From the NCBI RefSeq assembly GCF_023228785.1, contig NZ_JALOAN010000005.1:14502-78501 (forward strand): a stretch of DNA of 64,000 bases. Direction: 5' to 3'. This DNA is from Sulfurimonas sp. Its GTDB lineage: Bacteria > Campylobacterota > Campylobacteria > Campylobacterales > Sulfurimonadaceae. The notes beneath the pieces are model-generated. The model did no database searches and was not told the DNA's origin. It saw only the letters and a program-made list of their open reading frames with translations. Numbering within the stretch: the first letter of the stretch is position 1; the number at the start of each line of letters is the position of its first letter. Shown here piece after piece: positions 58,664 through 64,000 of this stretch. The translations under genes and the position numbers were made by a program.

Positions 58664-60252
58664 TTATCGCCCAATGTTATATTGATATTTATCTTCATAC
58701 CTTTTAATGAAGCTGCTACATCTTTATCTGAGAGAGCTTTTAAAAGTTTTTTCAAAGATTCTACACCCTCTTCATCAGGGCTAATCTCTGTATTTTGTGA
58801 CACATCTAACTCTTTAGATTCATTTTGTTCATCTTCAATAAACTCATCTACTTCTTGAGATTCTTCTTCAATCTCTTCTTTTACTTCCTCACCAATAGCT
58901 AGTTTAATATCTCTAGAATTTAGTGATTCTAAAGCGTCAACATCGCTCATATCTATATCCATAAGTGCATCCTCATCAAGTTCACTCTCTAAGTCCTCTT
59001 TACTAAGTCCAAGCACTGCACTTTCTATTGTACTCTCCAAATCATCATCGCTAATATCATCAATATTTAGCTCATCTTCTTGAGTTAGCTCTTCTTCATC
59101 TTCATCAAGCTTTGGCATCTCTTGTAATTCTTGCTCGTCTTCTTGTTCAACTTCTTCTTCATCATCTTGAGGCTCATCTATTTCAATTTCTTGAGCTTCT
59201 TCTTCAAGATCAAAATCTTCTAATTCATCTAAGTTATCAAGACTAAATTCATCAACTTCTTCTTGATTTATCTCATCTTCTATCAATTCACCTTCTTGCG
59301 GTACTTGTATTGTTTGTTCTTTGTCTATGTCACTATCAATTTCGTCACTAATTTCTTCTTGAGTCTCTTCTTCTTGAATCTCTTCATCCTCAAGATCAAA
59401 ATCTTCTAGCTCATCAATAGCTTCAATTTTTTCTTCTTCAATTTTTTCAATGTTCTCAAGTTCTAGATCATCAAGTTCTAGATCATCTAGATCTCCAAGA
59501 CTAAGTTCTTCGGCATTTTCATCTTCTAAATCATCAATTTTTAATTCTTCTTCATCATCTAAGTCAAAATCAAAGTCTTCAAGATCCATATCATCATCTT
59601 TTTCTGTTTCTTGTAAAAGATTTTGTACTTCTTGAACTTCATCTTTGTCTAAAATACTCTCACTTTTTTGCTCACTCTTCTCAGATACTTCCTCATCGGG
59701 ATCTTCATCATTTAGATCATCTAGTTCTAAGTCATCAAGTCCATTTTCTTCATCCAGATCTATATCTATGTCACCAAGTTCATCATCTTCGTCAAGATCT
59801 ATATCTAAGTCATGAAGTTCATCATCATCTTCTATATCATCAACTCCATCAAGTTCATCTAAACTTTCAAGTTCGTTAGCATCATCTAAATCAATCTCTG
59901 AAATATCTTCGTCCTCAGTTTCTTGAGCCTTCTCCTGAGTGCCATCTAGATTTGCAAAAAGCTCAACTAAGTCAGTTGGCAAAAATGGCTTTCTCAAAGT
60001 TTCAGTAAAACCCTCAACTTCCTCAGCATCTCTTGAGCATATATATAGCGACTTGCTAAAATTAACTTTTTCTTTAATCTCATCAAAGATCTCTTGTGTA
60101 TAAAGAGTATCATCTACTGCAAAAAGGTCATAGTTTTGTGATTTTAAATCTTGTATATCAGTGATTATGTCTAGTTCGTCAGATGTCTTTTGAGCACTAA
60201 GAGTAACGAGCTTAGTAACTACTGGATTTTCATTTAGAAGTAAAATTTTCAC
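58660..60252 (-). CDS. Highly acidic repetitive protein with receiver-like N-terminus
   Basis: The 530-residue protein has an N-terminal 110-residue domain (MKILLLNENPVVTKLVTLSA, YDLFAVDD, TLRKPFLPTDLVELF) that resembles a receiver domain without clear phosphorylation residues. The next 300 residues are low-complexity D/E repeats such as LDDLELDDLELEN and DLEDEEIQEEE. A less acidic C-terminal part ends LKKLLKALSDKDVAASLKGM. It begins at GTG 60252 with AAAGGA six bases upstream. Its stop overlaps gmk, and fliR lies directly upstream. The function is unknown; acidic proteins of this kind occur in Campylobacterota. Confidence 0.7.
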   Translation of the reverse strand: MKILLLNENPVVTKLVTLSAQKTSDELDIITDIQDLKSQNYDLFAVDDTLYTQEIFDEIKEKVNFSKSLYICSRDAEEVEGFTETLRKPFLPTDLVELFANLDGTQEKAQETEDEDISEIDLDDANELESLDELDGVDDIEDDDELHDLDIDLDEDDELGDIDIDLDEENGLDDLELDDLNDEDPDEEVSEKSEQKSESILDKDEVQEVQNLLQETEKDDDMDLEDFDFDLDDEEELKIDDLEDENAEELSLGDLDDLELDDLELENIEKIEEEKIEAIDELEDFDLEDEEIQEEETQEEISDEIDSDIDKEQTIQVPQEGELIEDEINQEEVDEFSLDNLDELEDFDLEEEAQEIEIDEPQDDEEEVEQEDEQELQEMPKLDEDEEELTQEDELNIDDISDDDLESTIESAVLGLSKEDLESELDEDALMDIDMSDVDALESLNSRDIKLAIGEEVKEEIEEESQEVDEFIEDEQNESKELDVSQNTEISPDEEGVESLKKLLKALSDKDVAASLKGMKININITLGDK

Positions 60253-60299
60253 GAGCTTTCCTTTGAGGGCATAAATTTTATCATTGTATCAAAAAAAGA

Positions 60300-61064
60300 C
60301 TAAAAAAACATCTCTAAGTAGTTAAATGCACCTTGCACTTGTGTCTTTAAAATCAACATTGTAGCAGTTAGTGTAGCTATTAAAACCATAAATGCTACTG
60401 CGATTTTTATAGGAAAACCAATTACAAGCAGGTTAAACTGTGGCATTGTCTTCATAAGCATTCCAAATATTATATCTTGTAAAAATGTTAAAGCTATAAT
60501 TGGAAAAGCTATCATAAAACCTACTAAAAACATATTTGAAGCTGCTTGGATGGTATAATCAAAAAGGTTTTGCTCCATCAAAAAGCCACCCAAAGGAATG
60601 CTACTTAATGAGCCATCTATAAAAAGAAGTAGCCAGTGATGCAAGTCAATTGAGAGAAGTACCATAAGACCAAGTAGTGACAAAAATTGTGAGATAATTG
60701 GCATTGAGACACCACTTTGTGGATCAATTGCACTTGCCATTGAAAACCCCATCATAAAAGAGATCTGACCTCCAGCAAAAGTGATTACATTATAGGCTAA
60801 GAGTAGTATCACACCTATAGCTAGTCCAAAAAAAAGCTCACTTAGTATGGCTAACAAGATAGTTGCAACATTTATCTCTATTTGTAGTGGTGGCATAGAT
60901 GAGTAAAAAACTATAGTGAAAAAAAATGCCATAGTAGCTTTTATAGTCATAGGGATATTTTGATGCGAAAAAATTGGTGCAGCTAAAAAAAGTGCCCCAA
61001 AACGAAAAAACAAAAGCACAAAACCAACTACATAAGTATCAGTAAAAATCCCAGCCCAAGACAT
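60300..61064 (-). CDS. fliR: Flagellar export apparatus protein FliR
   Basis: FliR is a membrane part of the flagellar type III export gate. The 254-residue protein has six hydrophobic segments. FFRFGALFLAAPIFSHQNIP near the start, FAGGQISFMMGFSMASAIDP in the middle and FPIIALTFLQDIIFGMLMKTMPQFNLLVIGFPIKI toward the end (key part GMLMKTMPQFN) are FliR signatures. Its start lies six bases after the ABC ATPase stop. No other flagellar gene is in the window. Confidence 0.93.
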   Translation of the reverse strand: MSWAGIFTDTYVVGFVLLFFRFGALFLAAPIFSHQNIPMTIKATMAFFFTIVFYSSMPPLQIEINVATILLAILSELFFGLAIGVILLLAYNVITFAGGQISFMMGFSMASAIDPQSGVSMPIISQFLSLLGLMVLLSIDLHHWLLLFIDGSLSSIPLGGFLMEQNLFDYTIQAASNMFLVGFMIAFPIIALTFLQDIIFGMLMKTMPQFNLLVIGFPIKIAVAFMVLIATLTATMLILKTQVQGAFNYLEMFF

Positions 61065-61070
61065 CTTTTC

Positions 61071-61715
61071 TCACTTAACCATTAGGAGTTCTTTATCTTG
61101 TAGTCTATAGACTCGTCTGCATCTTGAGGCAAGTTCTTCATCGTGAGTCACTAAAATCATAGCTGCATTGTTCTCTGTTATAAAGTCAAAAAATATATCC
61201 ATAACTTCATTTGCAGTTGTTTTATCCAAGTTTCCAGTTGGTTCATCAAGAAACAAAACACGAGGTTTTTTAGTAAGAACTCTAGCTATGGAGACTCTTT
61301 GTTGTTGTCCGCCAGAGAGTTCTGTTACCTTTTGCTCCATGTTTTCTAAGATGCCAAGTTTTTTTAAAACTTCTTCATCTATCTCTTGCTTTGAGAGCAT
61401 TGCAGCAACTTCAAGATTCTCTTTTGCACTAAAACCCTTAAAAAGATAGTGCGCCTGAAAAACTAAACCCAACGAGTCTCTTTTTATCTTTGCTAACTCT
61501 TTTTTACTCATACTTTGTACATCTTTGCCAAAAAGCTCAACACTTCCAACATCTGGACTTAGTAGGCTAGAGAGGATATGAAGTAGAGTTGATTTACCAC
61601 TTCCACTTATGCCTATAATTGCGATAGAGTCACTCTCATCAAGCTCTAATGAGACATCTCTAAATAGTTCATATTCAAAAGTGTGTGATATATTTTTTGC
61701 AGATAGTAAATTCAT
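61071..61715 (-). CDS. LolD-like ABC transporter ATP-binding protein
   Basis: From ATG 61715 the ATPase has 214 residues. Walker A is GISGSGKST (with an IIGI lead), signature LSGGQQQRVSIARVL, Walker B RVLFLDEPTGNLD, then the LVTHDEEL switch. The LDEPTGNLDKTTANEV pattern matches LolD/MacB-type enzymes that extract lipoproteins or drive mechanotransmission. The longer frame from 61760 is rejected: TATAAT lies seven bases before ATG 61715, so the mRNA is probably leaderless. The permease partner is not adjacent; fliR downstream is probably accidental. Confidence 0.88.
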   Translation of the reverse strand: MNLLSAKNISHTFEYELFRDVSLELDESDSIAIIGISGSGKSTLLHILSSLLSPDVGSVELFGKDVQSMSKKELAKIKRDSLGLVFQAHYLFKGFSAKENLEVAAMLSKQEIDEEVLKKLGILENMEQKVTELSGGQQQRVSIARVLTKKPRVLFLDEPTGNLDKTTANEVMDIFFDFITENNAAMILVTHDEELASRCRRVYRLQDKELLMVK

Positions 61716-61753
61716 AAGAGTGATTATATCAGTTCTAGCTAAAAATTTCTTCT

Positions 61754-62953
61754 TTAGCACTCAAATATTTTCTTACAACCTTTTTTTGCAACTCTACTAA
61801 GTCTCAAGGCATACAATCTCTCAATTAGTTTTTTAACTGTATATGCAATATACCCATTAAAATATAGTCCTAAAACTTTAGATGATGCGTAGTTTCTACC
61901 AAGTGCTATTAGCATTCCACGAGATGCAATTTTATATGCTTGGAGTTCTTTATCTAAAATCAGATTTTCTATATTTTTAGCACAATATTCTGCCATCTGT
62001 TCCGCTACATCTGCTGTAGGTGCTAAAGTTTTACCATCATTATATATGGTAGTACAATCTCCAATAGCAAATACTTCCTCATATTTTTTGACTTGTAAAA
62101 ACTCATTTGTCTCAATATAACCATAGCTATTTTTTTCTAAGTCAAGTTTATAGACTAAAGGACTTGGTTGAATTCCACCAGCAAATATCATAAAGTCCAT
62201 AGGTAGAACTTCCCCATTGCTTAAGCTTACATTAACTCCATCAAGCTCTACGACTTTTTTCTCATTTTTTACTTTAACACCTAGTTTATTGAGTCTTTTT
62301 TTTGACTTTTGTACAAGTTTTTCATCCATACCAGGTAGTATGTTTTTTGCAGAGTTTATTAACACTATGTTTAACCCTCTACATATAAAGTTATTTCTAT
62401 CATAAAATTCTCTTGAGTAAGATGCCATCTGTGCGGAGATTTCTACACCACTAAGTCCAGCTCCAGCTACTATGATATTTAAAGGCTTTGCTTGAGCCCC
62501 ACCTTCTCTAACTTTGTTAAATAGCGACATCTCAAACTTTTGCTTAAAGTACATCGCATGATGTAGTGACTTGATGCCATGTGCATACTCTTTTAGACCT
62601 TTTATACTTGATAAAAACTTTGTTCTTGCACCAACAGCAATAACAAGATAATCATAGTTGTATCTTTGAATATCAGTTATAACTTTTTTGTTATCAAAAT
62701 CAATATTCATAACTTCTTGCTTACAAAAAACTACATTCCCATCAAAGCCTAGACAGAAAGTAAATAGGTCTTGTGTTACTTGAGCAAAATCTTCTTCATT
62801 TGCAATGAGGTCATAAACTTCTGTTTGCATATAGTGATATGAATTTTTATCAAAGAGTGTGATTTGATTTTGTCTGTTTTTAGCTAGATACTCGATGGTA
62901 CGAAGACCAGCGTAACCGCCACCAATAACAATAATTTTATTTGATTTTAACAT
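61754..62953 (-). CDS. Type II NADH dehydrogenase-like flavoprotein
   Basis: The 399-residue protein has two dinucleotide-binding folds: FAD site VIGGGYAGLRTIEYLA at about 9-24, and NAD site IIVAGAGLSGVEISAQMA. AIGDCTT near 300 is the FAD-binding C-terminal motif. The C-terminus (AYTVKKLIERLYALRLSRVAKKG) is amphipathic, as in membrane-bound NDH-2, which passes electrons from NADH to quinone without pumping. Sulfide:quinone reductase is an alternative, but the two sulfide-reacting cysteines expected there are not evident. TATACT ends six bases before ATG 62953 with no ribosome site, suggesting a leaderless mRNA. Confidence 0.85.
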   Translation of the reverse strand: MLKSNKIIVIGGGYAGLRTIEYLAKNRQNQITLFDKNSYHYMQTEVYDLIANEEDFAQVTQDLFTFCLGFDGNVVFCKQEVMNIDFDNKKVITDIQRYNYDYLVIAVGARTKFLSSIKGLKEYAHGIKSLHHAMYFKQKFEMSLFNKVREGGAQAKPLNIIVAGAGLSGVEISAQMASYSREFYDRNNFICRGLNIVLINSAKNILPGMDEKLVQKSKKRLNKLGVKVKNEKKVVELDGVNVSLSNGEVLPMDFMIFAGGIQPSPLVYKLDLEKNSYGYIETNEFLQVKKYEEVFAIGDCTTIYNDGKTLAPTADVAEQMAEYCAKNIENLILDKELQAYKIASRGMLIALGRNYASSKVLGLYFNGYIAYTVKKLIERLYALRLSRVAKKGCKKIFEC

Positions 62954-63006
62954 GAAGAGAGTATATCATTATTTTATATTATATTAAAATATTTGATATA
63001 GAAGCA

Positions 63007-63034
63007 TTTCTTTTACGCCAAAGCGTAAAAGAAA
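63007..63034. terminator. Hairpin downstream of tsf
   Basis: TTTCTTTTACGC (63007-63018) and GCGTAAAAGAAA (63023-63034) form a perfect 12-bp stem with a CAAA loop, ten bases after the tsf stop. The T-rich arm lies within the stem, so it is a likely but unusual terminator. Confidence 0.6.
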
Positions 63035-63043
63035 AGTGGATAT

Positions 63044-64000
63044 TTATCCCATTTGTGCTGCAACTTCTGCGGCGAAGTCATCAACTTTTTTCTCAATTCC
63101 CTCACCTACTTCAAGACGAACAAATTCAACAATCTCAGCAGTTCCACCAAGTTTAGCTGCGGCTGCTTCTACAGCCTCGGCTACTGTTTTTTTGTCATCT
63201 AGAACATAAGTTTGATCTAGTAGAGCTTGTTCTTTATCAAGTGTAGTATTGTCATCGATAAAACGAGCTAGAGATCCAGGGATAATCTTATCCCAGATCT
63301 TCTCTGGTTTATTTTGAGCTTTAAGTTCAGCTTTGATATCAGCTTCAGCCCCAGCTAAAACTGCATCTGTAAGTTGACTCATAGAGATGTACTGCGGTAC
63401 ATTTTTAAGAGTTTTACCTAAACGAACTAACTCCTCATTCTCTTTTTTGATAGCTTCAATTCTACCAACAGTCTCGCTTGAAACATACTCAGCATCAAAG
63501 TCTTTGTAGCTTAGAGTTGTAGGCTTCATAGCAGATGCATGCATAGCTACTTGCTTAAGAGTATCACGCATACCCTCAGCAGTTTTAGCACTATCACATT
63601 TTGCAAGAACGATAACTGCTATACGGTTATTTGAGTGGATATAACCATTTAGTGCAGTAGTAGCATCTGTACTAAGTGTAGAAAAACGACGAACTTCAAT
63701 CTTCTCCCCAATCTTAGTAACAGCATCTGTAAAAGTTGCTCCAAAATCTGAAGCCATAAGAGCAGCTACATCAGCAGGTTGATTATTATAAATCTCTTCT
63801 GCAGTATCTTTTACTAATTTTTGAAAACCTTCATTTTGAGCTACAAAATCAGTTTCAGAGTTAATCTCAACTACAGTAGCTTTAGAGAAGTCATCAGCGA
63901 TTTTAAAACCAACTAGACCCTCAGCTGCAACTCTATCAGCTTTTTTAGCTGCTTTTGCGATTCCTCTCTCTTTTAGAAGTTCAGTTGCTTTTGCCATGTC
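63044..64000 (-). CDS. tsf: Elongation factor Ts (5' end outside the window)
   Basis: EF-Ts regenerates EF-Tu-GTP in translation. About 318 residues are visible. KATELLKERGIAKAAKKADRVAAEG is the standard segment after the UBA-like N-terminus, and INSETDFVAQNEGFQ follows, the core EF-Tu contact. A dimerisation region and C-terminal module continue to the end. The ATG at 63997 is internal: the frame remains open to the edge (GAC before ATG), and real EF-Ts proteins have about 40 more residues there. The gene is therefore cut at its 5' end by the window. Confidence 0.95.
   Translation of the reverse strand, partial: DMAKATELLKERGIAKAAKKADRVAAEGLVGFKIADDFSKATVVEINSETDFVAQNEGFQKLVKDTAEEIYNNQPADVAALMASDFGATFTDAVTKIGEKIEVRRFSTLSTDATTALNGYIHSNNRIAVIVLAKCDSAKTAEGMRDTLKQVAMHASAMKPTTLSYKDFDAEYVSSETVGRIEAIKKENEELVRLGKTLKNVPQYISMSQLTDAVLAGAEADIKAELKAQNKPEKIWDKIIPGSLARFIDDNTTLDKEQALLDQTYVLDDKKTVAEAVEAAAAKLGGTAEIVEFVRLEVGEGIEKKVDDFAAEVAAQMG

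Overview
The window is AT-rich, gene-dense chromosomal DNA from a Campylobacterota (epsilonproteobacterial) organism, most likely Sulfurimonas or a close relative. The evidence is HobA beside a short HolB, a FolP with a long N-terminal extension, tatA separate from tatBC, TGnTATAAT-type promoters and many two-domain c-di-GMP proteins. The genus is inferred from gene content; no 16S gene is present. I see no tRNA or rRNA gene, prophage, insertion sequence or CRISPR array.

Layout. 1-4.6 kb: the end of a TonB-dependent-receptor-like barrel, a secreted protein of unknown function and a GGDEF-EAL protein form an overlapping operon that meets an AsmA-like gene. 4.7-7.5 kb: grpE-dnaK under a consensus sigma70 promoter with two HspR-type (HAIR-like) operators and no adjacent hrcA. 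7.5-15 kb (minus): CBS-GGDEF, folP-holB-hobA-lysC-rppH, REC-PAS-GGDEF-EAL. 15-21 kb: hemW, tatB-tatC-queA, a CDF transporter, dprA and a divergent polysaccharide deacetylase. 21.4-25.7 kb: rpsF-ssb-rpsR behind a likely S6:S18 leader, a propeller/OmpA protein and ddh. 26-33 kb: cls, an EEP hydrolase, serB, an MTHFR-like gene, a heme-c HD-GYP protein and serS. 33.1-33.6 kb: a nested repeat array. 33.9-40.2 kb: GGDEF-EAL, katA, GNAT, a Crp/Fnr regulator with an operator array, two hsp20 genes and a small membrane ORF. 40.3-46.2 kb: a LRV/MoxR pair, nhaA, a DUF4139 protein and an exonuclease. 46.2-53.8 kb: the FecR/Slam-like operon. 53.9-64 kb: an NhaC-type antiporter, GNAT, argS-tatA, gmk, an acidic protein, fliR, a LolD-like ATPase, NDH-2 and truncated tsf.

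The best candidate for an undescribed system is the minus-strand operon at 46206-53813. It holds two paralogous pairs. Each pair is a signal-peptide TPR plus outer-membrane-barrel protein resembling Slam/DUF560 translocators (type XI secretion), followed with tight coupling by a secreted FecR-domain protein whose C-terminus resembles the small barrel of TbpB-like Slam cargo. A CHASE2 adenylate cyclase closes the operon. I infer a T11SS-like export device with FecR-fused cargo and a cAMP sensor.

Other themes are five c-di-GMP proteins plus one cAMP cyclase in 64 kb; four genes whose -10 box lies only 6-7 nt before the ATG with no Shine-Dalgarno sequence (probably leaderless mRNAs); and three genes (cls, the second Slam-like gene, the NhaC-like gene) whose expected N-termini are reachable only from non-canonical AUA or CUG initiators.
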